Part shown: one piece after another, positions 14,343 to 22,455 of the stretch
How the letters are laid out: each line of letters starts with the position of its first letter
Numbering within the stretch: the stretch's first letter is position 1
Virus record (IMG/VR): IMGVR_UViG_3300028025_005718
Coordinates: 1-29,227 of that record
Length of the DNA: 29,227 nucleotides
Reading direction: 5' to 3' (one strand)
DNA from: a virus
Translations under genes and position numbers: made by a program
Notes under the pieces: generated by a model
Told to the model about the DNA's origin: nothing
Databases searched by the model: none
Seen by the model: only the letters and a program-made list of their open reading frames with translations

Positions 14343-15647
14343 TTATTCTATTTCTGCGTAATTTTGTCCAGATTTCGTGGAATAATTAAATTTTAATATC
14401 GAAGTTATGCTATCTAATAAATTTTCCGACGAATCATAATCCAATAATATAGAATCGTATGTGTATAATATTATTTTTGTTTTTTTATCTTTAAGTAAAT
14501 AATCCACAACAGAAAACTGAACTATATTGAATATTGTTTCTGTATTTTGAACAATATAATTAAGTAATTTTTGTGGTGTTGGATTTTCAATCATTTCTTT
14601 AGTGAAACGTTTACCGAATTGGGTACCAATTGCACCGTTTTCTGATTCATTCCATAATTTGTTTGTATAATTATATACTTGGGAGAAAAATGGTTTGTCT
14701 TGGAATTCTTTTCTAATACCTCCATACAATTGTTGAAAAACTAACTCCTTAATTGTTTCTGGAGTTGATCCTGGGAATTGTTGAGATAAATGCTCATATA
14801 ACTTTCCATCATTATTATGAATATATCCTGATAGATTAGATATAATATGAGGGTGGTATGCTTTAAAATCTATTTCAATTAATTTATCATTTTCAGGAAT
14901 AAAAGCCGCACGTTCTCCATTTGTTTTATTTAAAGCCGCAAAATTAATACCATTAAATGCATTTGATGGTCTACCAGTTAATGTATTTAAATTATATTGC
15001 GTGTATATTTTACCTTTAGATATTGAAAATTTAGGATTTGGTAAATCTTTAAAATGTTTAATAAATAGTTCTTTATCTAATTTAATACCTTGTCTTTCAA
15101 TATTAAAAAAGAATGGAGCAACATAATCATTTAAAAAATCATATTCACGTATATTTTCACTTATTTTATTGATTGTCTGTTCAATATGATCATATACATT
15201 TTCACATTTTTCATAATGTTTTGCTATAGGAATTAATACTGATGGTTCTTCTGTGTAATATTTACGTTTAAAATCTGTTTCAACTTTTGACTCGTATTGT
15301 TCAACATTTATTGTTTGGAGATTATGATATGAACTAATCAGTTGCACATCAATTAGTCGAGAAAGCAACGTAGGAAAATGGTGTAATACCGCTTTATTAT
15401 CTAATGTGTATACTCTGTTAACCTTAGATAGTTTATCGAGTATATCCGTAGATTTTAATGATAATGATTCGGAATGATTAACACATAAAATGTATCCTTT
15501 ATGTCCTTTTATCCACCGAACATAAATTAAACTAATATTTTGTAAAATAGGATGATAGTTTTCATTCGTAGGAATAATATGAATAAATACATCCTCACCA
15601 ATATGTAACTGATCTAATTGATCTTGTCGTTCAATAATATAAAACAT
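14343..15647 (-). CDS. polA: Divergent family A DNA polymerase
   Basis: Replicative polymerase candidate, 434 aa. The C-terminal half aligns by eye with family A: LNTLTGRPSNAFNGINFAAL (220-239), GERAAFIP, motif A LIEIDFKAYHPHI (256-268, catalytic Asp260), the O-helix pattern K300-x3-F304-x3-Y308-G309, and motif C LYTYDSILLDY (394-404, catalytic Asp398). Two usual active-site positions differ: motif A has His265 where E. coli Pol I has Glu710, and motif C reads YDS instead of HDE. The N-terminal about 170 residues look like a decayed 3'-5' exonuclease fold (LDNKAVLHHF; LIDVQLISSY) without clear metal ligands. T4 itself uses a family B polymerase, so this is a different replisome mix. Confidence 0.85.
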   Translation of the reverse strand: MFYIIERQDQLDQLHIGEDVFIHIIPTNENYHPILQNISLIYVRWIKGHKGYILCVNHSESLSLKSTDILDKLSKVNRVYTLDNKAVLHHFPTLLSRLIDVQLISSYHNLQTINVEQYESKVETDFKRKYYTEEPSVLIPIAKHYEKCENVYDHIEQTINKISENIREYDFLNDYVAPFFFNIERQGIKLDKELFIKHFKDLPNPKFSISKGKIYTQYNLNTLTGRPSNAFNGINFAALNKTNGERAAFIPENDKLIEIDFKAYHPHIISNLSGYIHNNDGKLYEHLSQQFPGSTPETIKELVFQQLYGGIRKEFQDKPFFSQVYNYTNKLWNESENGAIGTQFGKRFTKEMIENPTPQKLLNYIVQNTETIFNIVQFSVVDYLLKDKKTKIILYTYDSILLDYDSSENLLDSITSILKFNYSTKSGQNYAEIE

Positions 15648-15668
15648 AATATAACCTTTTATTTTCTG

Positions 15669-16205
15669 TTAAAATCCTCCATCATCTCCTAATGGTGGTA
15701 AGGAGTAATTTCTTAAAAAACTATCTATCCCAGGCATTTGAGGCTCGTATTCAATATAAGTTGAAGGTTTATCTTGTTCCCAAAGTATAGTTAAAGTATA
15801 ATAAAAATTAGTAGTTCTAGCATTAAGATACGTTTGTTTATTTACTTCTAATATTGAAGCATTTACTTCATTTATTCGTTTGATGAAAAATCTATATATT
15901 GGGTCTGGGGTTGGTTTAAAATTAACTCGGATAATTGGAAATCCATCTTTTTTAATAGTATTAATTATATTTGGATTGATACGCATATAAACAGGATCAA
16001 TATTTGATAAGTTATATGCTGCTAATTCTCGTCTTTGAGTATAAGGTACTAATTCAAATGAATTAGGTTGATAAGTAGCACCAACATATTTCTTCCCTGC
16101 AACTGAGTGATAATATCCTACATAATTGTCATATGTTTTAGATAGTAAATATTCATTACCACTAGTATATAGATTTTCTAATATTTGATTTTTAGGAGGT
16201 CTCAT
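15669..16205 (-). CDS. Putative virion-associated protein
   Basis: 178 aa. Begins MRPPKNQILENLYTSGNEYL and continues with NYVGYYHSVAGKKYVG and SFELVPY. The pattern N-x-Y-T-S-G-x-E followed by G-Y-Y-H and K-Y-x-x-G is one I associate with small structural proteins of environmental tailed phages, but I cannot name the family. The rest is rich in aromatic residues and strands (YYTLTILWEQ), ending in a Pro/Gly tail (SLPPLGDDGGF). It stands between the tail hub gene and the polymerase, at the junction of the structural and replication blocks. Baseplate or tail accessory is a guess. Confidence 0.7.
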   Translation of the reverse strand: MRPPKNQILENLYTSGNEYLLSKTYDNYVGYYHSVAGKKYVGATYQPNSFELVPYTQRRELAAYNLSNIDPVYMRINPNIINTIKKDGFPIIRVNFKPTPDPIYRFFIKRINEVNASILEVNKQTYLNARTTNFYYTLTILWEQDKPSTYIEYEPQMPGIDSFLRNYSLPPLGDDGGF

Positions 16206-16215
16206 TAATTAATAA

Positions 16216-16226
16216 TAATTAAGAAA
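16216..16226 (-). promoter_or_regulatory. TTTCTTAATTA gene-end element (copy 5)
   Basis: Minus strand TTTCTTAATTA with the hub gene's TAA stop inside it, 10 nt before the 178-aa gene start. Same strand and placement as the other copies. Confidence 0.45.
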
Positions 16227-19200
16227 GTTTGAGTGCATATAATGTGTATGAATTTTGGGGTTTTGATTTATAAATAAAATTACCACTATAATTATCGGCA
16301 CCATCAGTAGACCAACGATTAGCTTTAGGCATAGGCATAAAACTTTGTATATCTGAATTCCACCCCATACCCCCATTATATATTTGAGCGTGGAAATGGG
16401 CTCCATCACTACTTATATAACTAGCTACTTCACCAACATTCCAATTGCTATTATTACTTAAATAACTTTCCATTTGAATTTTAGTAAGATTTGAACCTAC
16501 TATAGTAGATGAATATCCTAATTTTTTATATGCTGCAATAGCACCTGAAGAAGCTGCTGACCCTCCAGATTCTCCTCGTTTAACTCCTCTAACAGCTTGA
16601 TTTCCTTTTCCGTCTTTAAATAAAATATAATTACGAGCTATAGCATAAGTATATCTATTACACTCCCCAGTTCCTTTTCTTGGACCACCTAAAGTATAAT
16701 TCAATGCTGAAGCCATTGCTTTAGCATTCCCAGTTATACCTGGGGGGACTGTACCTATAGGTTCATTATTTCTTCTAATTTCTTCTCTAACTTGCCCTGT
16801 ATTTTCATCATATATAAATGTTTTTTTAATAGGGTCAATTTTTAAATTATTTTGGTTTGCTACTAAACTATCAAACGTTGAATCTGGGATAAATGGATTT
16901 CCTTCAATAATTGTCGTCCATTGCCCATTAGACCCCACTTCCTGTTTTAAATTAGTGATTATATATTGTAAATCAATACCTACACCTTTATCACCTTTAT
17001 ATCCTTGTGGAGTAAATGTTTTATCTATATTAAAAATATTACCAATTATTAATCCACCAATCCCATCAGTAGTAATTGATAATTTAGAAGGTAAAATAGA
17101 TTTATACTTATTATCTGCTTTATATTGAGATGTAAAGAATACTATAATATCAGTTAATGCTTTTTTATACTTATCAATATCATCAACTTGTAGTTCTGAA
17201 TCAAATCCAAAACCTCGGTCCATAGAATTAAATAATTCTGCTAGATCAGTTAATGCTAAAGTAAATCCAGTAGCTTGTGCTTCTTTTGATGTGTTAGCAG
17301 CTACAGGATTATCTCTTTTAGATATCATTCTATCTCTTATACCTGTGTTGTAAGCAATCATAGTACTATTTTCTAATCCTAATTTACCAGCATCTGATTG
17401 AGCAGCAACTGCTATAATAGTAGATTGATCTGAAAATATTTGAGATTCTAAAGATATATTTCTTAAAATAGATTTTTTACTTCCTACTTCAAAAGTAAAA
17501 GGTTCAACTTTATTTCCAGGAACATTATTTACATCAACAATATAGCCAACATTATCTTCAATAACTACTTCAAAGTTATTAACATTACCTATTGAATTTT
17601 GGCAATATGTTAAAACATCTTTAACATAAGTCATTAAGCTTATGGTTTGTTTTTCTGCAGGGTCTTCACTTTCTAAATCTGTACTAGTAGCTAAATTATA
17701 TAATAATCTTAAATTAAGATAGATATTTCCATGATATGCAAAAGGATCAGTATTTCCTGAATGATAATATTTAGGTAATTGATTTAGTGTAGACAAATAT
17801 CCTGGGGATGAGCTATTTATTTCTTCTTTAGCCTCATCTAAAGTTTCAATTTGTTCTTTAGTTTTTTGTTTAGCTGATTCTAAAGCGAATTTTTTTCTTT
17901 GTTCTGGAGTTATATTAATATAACTATTAATTATTAAAGCATCAGCAACAATGTTTTCTCTAAGCGTACGTTCAACATCATTTTCTGAATAATATAAATC
18001 TGCTGTAGTAATACCTAATCCACCAAAAATATCATCTAATTGTTCAATAGATAAATCACTAGATACAAAGCCACCACCTGTTAAAAAATTACCAAATTTT
18101 TCACCATATTTAGTATAATAAGTATCAGCAACACCTGCTAGTGCTTCTTTGCTAGTTATTTTTGCTAATTCAGCTTTAAATTCTTTCTCGCTACCACCCT
18201 TATCCCTTATACTTTTAAGATTTTTTACAATCCCTTCATATACTGGATTTTGTTTAACTTTAATGATTTTAACATCTTGGTCATTTTCTGCTGGAGGGGC
18301 AATACTAATTCCTTGAATTGATTTTTCAAATAAATCATTACGTATAATACAAACTCTAGGATCTACTGAAATTTGTAGTGGATGATATAAACAGGTTAAT
18401 GCTTTACCTGCATCTAAAGAGTTAGGTCTATTATGGGTTGATAAAGTAACAATATTTTTTCCATTAGGGCCTCCAGCGTCAGAAATATTATTATTTTCTA
18501 ATAAAGCAAAATCATTTAATAGTTTAACAAATGAATCTAAAGTAATATAAACATTAGATTCTTGATCTAATATACTTCCATCAGCATGTTCTCCACCTGG
18601 GTTTTTAGAAGATGCTGTATCATCTCCAGAAAATATCCCCTCAGTTTCTAATTCAATTTCTAAACGAGCAAAATCAATAGTTCCTGATTTTTTATATACT
18701 TGATTATCATATGTAAAAGAACCTACTCCGTTTTCTGATGTTTGTTTTAATAAAGCTAAAGCATAAGTTTCAGAAATAATACCTGTTAGTAAATTCCTTC
18801 TATATTCTTTTTGAATATCTTCAATATTAGAATATCTTTCCGTAGATAATAAAGTACCTGAAGAAGTTGATGATACTGAAGCCCCAGAAGCATTTATTTT
18901 AAGTGATTCTAATACTTCACCTGTAGATATAATTTCAGTACTACAATCATATCCACCATCCATTCTATATTTCCAGCTATAATTCATTACATAGCCAAAC
19001 ATAGCATCATAATTACCATGACTGTCTAATGAGCGTTTTCTTAAATCAGATAAATACTTTTGAAGATTTATATCTTTACGTCCAAAAAATGAAGTATCTT
19101 GAAGTAGTCTATCAGTTAATTTACCCTTATTATCTATATAAGGCAACCACCCCCACTCAAGTAATACAGTATACCCAGGTCTCATATAAAGCATCTCTAA

Positions 19201-19641
19201 CATTTCGAGTTGTTTTACATCCCAACATTGGAAAGTTACAGTAGCTTGGCGTAATGAACCATAAGCACCTTTATTTTGAATAGATAAATTAGTTATACCT
19301 GGCATTGGACGAAGACCAAGTACATTAGGTTCGATTTGATTTAATGATTTATTGTAAATACTAGTATCATATCTTCCTAAGCCCTTAGTTCCTATTCCTT
19401 CTCTTTGTTGATTACCAGACAATAATGCACCTCCTAACAGCACATTATCTGTAGCCATTCCATCAGCACTTATTCGGCCATTGAATTCTACATCAACACT
19501 AGAACGTAATTGTATCCATGATGTTTTTGAATTAAGATATGCTATATCTTGAGATGAAAGATTTTCCTTGCCCATTAGTCCTTGCCTAGCAGCTAATGAA
19601 CCCGAAATTACTGGATGAATTGGTTCTCTAAATATTGACAT
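16219..19641 (-). CDS. Baseplate hub-like protein with C-terminal peptidoglycan hydrolase domain
   Basis: Large tail protein of 1140 aa. The N-terminal part (RQGLMGKENLSSQDIAYLNS; WIQLRSSVDVEFNG) and the MRPGYTVLLEWGWLPYIDNK block look like baseplate/hub proteins of Bacteroidota-type myophages. The last about 150 residues form a CHAP/NlpC-P60-like cysteine peptidase: GECNRYTYAIARNYI with catalytic candidate Cys994, GGSAASSGAIAAYKKLGY, and GAHFHAQIYNGGMGWNSD with His1082 or His1084. The protein would sit at the tail tip and open the cell wall locally during injection, as T4 gp5 lysozyme does with a different enzyme fold. A charged helical stretch (about 600-625) lies midway. A short hydrophobic open frame inside the 3' end is a shadow. 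Confidence 0.82.
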   Translation of the reverse strand: MSIFREPIHPVISGSLAARQGLMGKENLSSQDIAYLNSKTSWIQLRSSVDVEFNGRISADGMATDNVLLGGALLSGNQQREGIGTKGLGRYDTSIYNKSLNQIEPNVLGLRPMPGITNLSIQNKGAYGSLRQATVTFQCWDVKQLEMLEMLYMRPGYTVLLEWGWLPYIDNKGKLTDRLLQDTSFFGRKDINLQKYLSDLRKRSLDSHGNYDAMFGYVMNYSWKYRMDGGYDCSTEIISTGEVLESLKINASGASVSSTSSGTLLSTERYSNIEDIQKEYRRNLLTGIISETYALALLKQTSENGVGSFTYDNQVYKKSGTIDFARLEIELETEGIFSGDDTASSKNPGGEHADGSILDQESNVYITLDSFVKLLNDFALLENNNISDAGGPNGKNIVTLSTHNRPNSLDAGKALTCLYHPLQISVDPRVCIIRNDLFEKSIQGISIAPPAENDQDVKIIKVKQNPVYEGIVKNLKSIRDKGGSEKEFKAELAKITSKEALAGVADTYYTKYGEKFGNFLTGGGFVSSDLSIEQLDDIFGGLGITTADLYYSENDVERTLRENIVADALIINSYINITPEQRKKFALESAKQKTKEQIETLDEAKEEINSSSPGYLSTLNQLPKYYHSGNTDPFAYHGNIYLNLRLLYNLATSTDLESEDPAEKQTISLMTYVKDVLTYCQNSIGNVNNFEVVIEDNVGYIVDVNNVPGNKVEPFTFEVGSKKSILRNISLESQIFSDQSTIIAVAAQSDAGKLGLENSTMIAYNTGIRDRMISKRDNPVAANTSKEAQATGFTLALTDLAELFNSMDRGFGFDSELQVDDIDKYKKALTDIIVFFTSQYKADNKYKSILPSKLSITTDGIGGLIIGNIFNIDKTFTPQGYKGDKGVGIDLQYIITNLKQEVGSNGQWTTIIEGNPFIPDSTFDSLVANQNNLKIDPIKKTFIYDENTGQVREEIRRNNEPIGTVPPGITGNAKAMASALNYTLGGPRKGTGECNRYTYAIARNYILFKDGKGNQAVRGVKRGESGGSAASSGAIAAYKKLGYSSTIVGSNLTKIQMESYLSNNSNWNVGEVASYISSDGAHFHAQIYNGGMGWNSDIQSFMPMPKANRWSTDGADNYSGNFIYKSKPQNSYTLYALKLS

Positions 19642-19646
19642 AACAT

Positions 19647-19946
19647 TTATATATTATTTTCAGTATCAAATAAATCTAATACAGCATTAATATCAGTAGG
19701 TACTCTTAATTGAGTACCTGGTGTAGGAAATAAAGATCCTTTAGTAACATTATTATTAGCTACAGAAATAACCCACCATAATTCAGCATTATTATAATAA
19801 CTATAAGCTATAGTATCTAAACGATCTCCTACAGTTGTAATAACATACACATCAGAATCAGAAAATGGTATTTGAGGATAATTTTTTCTCCTGTAATACG
19901 GTTTTCCAGATAAAGTATATTTTATTTCTGAATTATTATATCTCAT
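19647..19946 (-). CDS. LysM-domain baseplate wedge protein, gp53-like
   Basis: 99 aa. Seen: a LysM-like module, VYVITTVGDRLDTIAYSYYN (33-52), AELWWVISVANN and PGTQLRVPTD. The pattern G-D-R-L-D-x-I-A-x-x-Y-Y ... L-W-W-V-I ... P-G-x-x-L-R-V-P is that of phage wedge proteins such as T4 gp53 and related tail LysM proteins. It joins the baseplate rather than binding host wall directly in T4. It lies between the tube-cap-like gene and the hub gene, with gaps of 11 and 5 nt. Confidence 0.85.
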   Translation of the reverse strand: MRYNNSEIKYTLSGKPYYRRKNYPQIPFSDSDVYVITTVGDRLDTIAYSYYNNAELWWVISVANNNVTKGSLFPTPGTQLRVPTDINAVLDLFDTENNI

Positions 19947-19957
19947 TAGTTATTAAA

Positions 19958-22195
19958 TTATTTGGGTTTTTTAGAGCTCAATTTATCTACTAATGCTTTA
20001 TTTTGGGCTTCTGTTAATTGTTTTTGTTTTAATTTTATAGCATTAGCTCCTTGAGCAGCATTTGTTCCTCCATAAGTTCCACCACGGGGCACATTTGTTG
20101 GAGTAAATTTAGTTCTTGTTTCATCAGCTGTTATTACTGGTCTTGGAATATTGATTGTTTTTGGTGTTGGTAATGGAGCTGGTTTTGGTGTTGGTTTTGG
20201 TCTTGGTTTAGGAGCAGGACCAGGTTTAGGAGTAGGTGGTGGAGTAGTTTCTTTTTTAGTTTCTTCAAATGCAGCAACTGTTTCATCAATAACTGTAATT
20301 TGGAAATTTGCTTCAAGTAACATAGCATACGCCATATTTGGATCACCATCAACCCCCCAATCCCAAGAAGCTTCATCAGGAATACTAACTGTTAAGCTAT
20401 TTATAATACAAGCAGCACCATATAAATAATAACCTAAATTAATTCTGGTTATAACACCTCCTAAACGATTATTTAAATATTTACCTGCTAGTCCCTTTTG
20501 TAATAATTTTAAACGATCATGTTTTGCTTTTAATTCATCAGGTTCAAATATAGGAATCATTAATTTAAAAGTAGCTGTTTTTCTATAGCTATTAAACGCA
20601 TATAAAAACTCAGATCTACCATTATACTTTATATCATCCCAATTACTATTATATGTTTCACTATACCCACTTACATATGCTGAAAATGGTAAAACATTTA
20701 ATGCGTTTCCACTAAACGGGTCTAATTGAGTAAATGTTACTTTTAATATATCAGCATCATTTCTGTCGTATATATCTAATAAATTAACTAAACCATAATT
20801 ATAATCTAAATAATTTTCAGAAAATTCAGTTGGTTTACGATTAATTATACCATCAATATCTTTAAATTCTTTATTAGATATACCTGGATATACATTATAA
20901 GTTGTTGGTACTCTAAAGTCAGTTTGAAGTACTTTATTTGTTATTAATTGGTTATAAGTTTTATTAGAAGTTTTTGGTAGGAAATTAGCAATACTTTCAT
21001 TAACATCTTCTTCAAATACTGTTATCCCCTCAACACGACTAGCTACACCTTCAGAAACAATATCATAAGAAGCAGTAATACTAGTTATACGATCTAATGA
21101 AGTAACTTCAGGTATATCATATCTATTTTGTTCATTTTTACCTGTTGGATCAAGATTAAGAAATGTGTTTATTGGATTGAAACTTTTATCATATTTAAAT
21201 TGTTTTGTAAATGATGATGTAGGTTCAGTATCTGGAAGAATATAAAATCCATTTCTAGATTTATTTGCTGAAATTTGTAAACTTTGTTCTAAAGATTGAG
21301 AATATGCTCCTTTCCACTCCTTTTGAGAATTTAATCTTTCAAATTTATTACTATATTGTGCAAATATACTATCATCTTTTGAAACATAAAGTTTTATATC
21401 TGAGTCTATTGCTCTAGATTTATCAGAATTTATATTTAATGATTTTCTAATTTTATCTTTATCCGCGGTATATGTAGTTCTACGAATAGTAGTACTACCA
21501 ATTCCATAAAATGATCCAGGACCACTAATATAGCTGTCAATTACTGTTTTAGATAAATCTGAATATCGATTATTTTTAAAAAAGTTAACTCTAGTATCAG
21601 TACCTGATAGTAAAGTATTATATAAATTTTCTAAACGATTATTTCCGTTATTATTATTTTCAGTAACTACACTAAAATATTTTTGAATTTCGTTTTGAAC
21701 AGGTAAAAAACCATGGCGAACAATATGTCCTCCTAAAGCATTAACAGGTACTTGAGCTAAAGTATTAATTCCTAAGTTATAAATACGAGTTGGTCCTCCA
21801 ACTAAATTATTTATTTTATTAGCTAAATTTAATACAGTAGCACCTATTTTACCAATAAAACTAGTACCTGTTTTGTTAGTAGGTAATTGCTTAGTTTCAA
21901 GTCTTGGATTAGATAATTGTAATCCAACTTGTTTTGTGATAAATAATGGTCCTTTTGGAAAATCAGTTAAAAATTTACCAATACGTAAAGTATCTGTTAT
22001 GCCAGCATTTAATGACCCAACACCACCCCCACGTATAAATCCATCATCAAATCTAGTCATACGAAAATTATTAAACCCTCTATCTACAGTATTAATATCT
22101 GTTACGATATATGGTTTAGTATCACCAGTACCACCGGTCTGACCAAATTTTAATGATTTTAAACTGGTATCTTTTAATTTTTCAAATAAAGACAT
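19958..22195 (-). CDS. Baseplate tail-tube-cap-like protein (gp48/gp54-like)
   Basis: 745 aa. Seen: GPLFITKQVGLQLSNPRLET (about 81-100), VPVNALGGHIVRHGFLP, and a C-terminal block FSAYVSGYSETYNSNWDDIK, GRSEFLYAFNSYRKTATFKL, LKAKHDRLKLLQKGLAG and SWDWGVDGDPNMAYAMLLEA. Strand-rich blocks with G-R-S-E-x-x-Y-x-F-x-S-Y-R and a late helix of the K-x-x-x-D-x-L-x-x-L-Q type match what I know of T4 gp48/gp54 tube-cap proteins. The tail after residue 645 is unusual: a Pro/Lys-rich linker (TPKPGPAPKPRPKPTPKPAP) and a basic helix. A long low-complexity linker like this is not a usual part of the cap. The family call is inferred. Confidence 0.7.
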   Translation of the reverse strand: MSLFEKLKDTSLKSLKFGQTGGTGDTKPYIVTDINTVDRGFNNFRMTRFDDGFIRGGGVGSLNAGITDTLRIGKFLTDFPKGPLFITKQVGLQLSNPRLETKQLPTNKTGTSFIGKIGATVLNLANKINNLVGGPTRIYNLGINTLAQVPVNALGGHIVRHGFLPVQNEIQKYFSVVTENNNNGNNRLENLYNTLLSGTDTRVNFFKNNRYSDLSKTVIDSYISGPGSFYGIGSTTIRRTTYTADKDKIRKSLNINSDKSRAIDSDIKLYVSKDDSIFAQYSNKFERLNSQKEWKGAYSQSLEQSLQISANKSRNGFYILPDTEPTSSFTKQFKYDKSFNPINTFLNLDPTGKNEQNRYDIPEVTSLDRITSITASYDIVSEGVASRVEGITVFEEDVNESIANFLPKTSNKTYNQLITNKVLQTDFRVPTTYNVYPGISNKEFKDIDGIINRKPTEFSENYLDYNYGLVNLLDIYDRNDADILKVTFTQLDPFSGNALNVLPFSAYVSGYSETYNSNWDDIKYNGRSEFLYAFNSYRKTATFKLMIPIFEPDELKAKHDRLKLLQKGLAGKYLNNRLGGVITRINLGYYLYGAACIINSLTVSIPDEASWDWGVDGDPNMAYAMLLEANFQITVIDETVAAFEETKKETTPPPTPKPGPAPKPRPKPTPKPAPLPTPKTINIPRPVITADETRTKFTPTNVPRGGTYGGTNAAQGANAIKLKQKQLTEAQNKALVDKLSSKKPK

Positions 22196-22200
22196 TACAA

Positions 22201-22425
22201 TTATTTAAATTGTTGATCTAAATATTTTCTTCCTTTAAGGCTTTTATATTTTGAATTGTTCAACTTATCAGCTTCGTCTAAATTAGAAGGATTTTTTGTA
22301 ATAGCAGGTTGTCCTAAAGTAGATGATAGATTATGTAAAGTTGAAGTAGGTGCTTCAGCATTGAATTTAGGCTTTGCTCCTTTGTACCCTAAAAGCATTT
22401 TTGATAAATTGTCTAATAAGCTCAT
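22201..22425 (-). CDS. Small tail-region protein, unknown function
   Basis: 74 aa. Starts MSLLDNLSKMLLGYKGAKPK and ends DKLNNSKYKSLKGRKYLDQQ. It is mostly polar, without a membrane segment or known motif. Its N-terminus resembles the start of the following tube-cap-like protein (MSLFEKLKDTSLKSLKFG), which may reflect a shared tail-binding sequence or coincidence. A TATTTATA site lies 15 nt upstream of its ATG, so it may head a transcript that continues into the baseplate genes. Position between the tape measure and baseplate genes suggests a minor tail role. Confidence 0.65.
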   Translation of the reverse strand: MSLLDNLSKMLLGYKGAKPKFNAEAPTSTLHNLSSTLGQPAITKNPSNLDEADKLNNSKYKSLKGRKYLDQQFK

Positions 22426-22440
22426 GTTATTGTGTTTTTG

Positions 22441-22448
22441 TATAAATA
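22441..22448 (-). promoter_or_regulatory. TATTTATA promoter-like site before the 74-aa tail gene
   Basis: Minus strand TATTTATA followed by CAAAAAC, 15 nt before ATG and 7 nt after the tape-measure stop codon. Exact match to the recurring motif. Confidence 0.45.
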
Positions 22449-22455
22449 TTTAAAA

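Noticed and set aside
16209-16409. 66-codon hydrophobic open frame overlapping the hub gene's 3' end
   Set aside because: It lies inside the conserved peptidase domain coding region in another frame; hydrophobicity is a by-product of AT-rich sequence, and it has no leader of its own.
20160-20240. Possible tandem DNA repeat (GGTTTTGGTGTTGG-like)
   Set aside because: Explained by Pro-Lys codon repetition in a protein linker; units are not regular in length.
20134-20429. Leu/Gln-rich minus-strand frame and Gly-rich plus-strand frame
   Set aside because: Both are out-of-frame readings of the Pro/Lys-rich codon repeats of the tube-cap-like gene.
22201-22425. Duplication between the 74-aa protein start (MSLLDNLSK) and the tube-cap-like protein start (MSLFEKLKD)
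   Set aside because: Similarity is limited to about ten residues, common for tail proteins, and is not enough to call a duplication.
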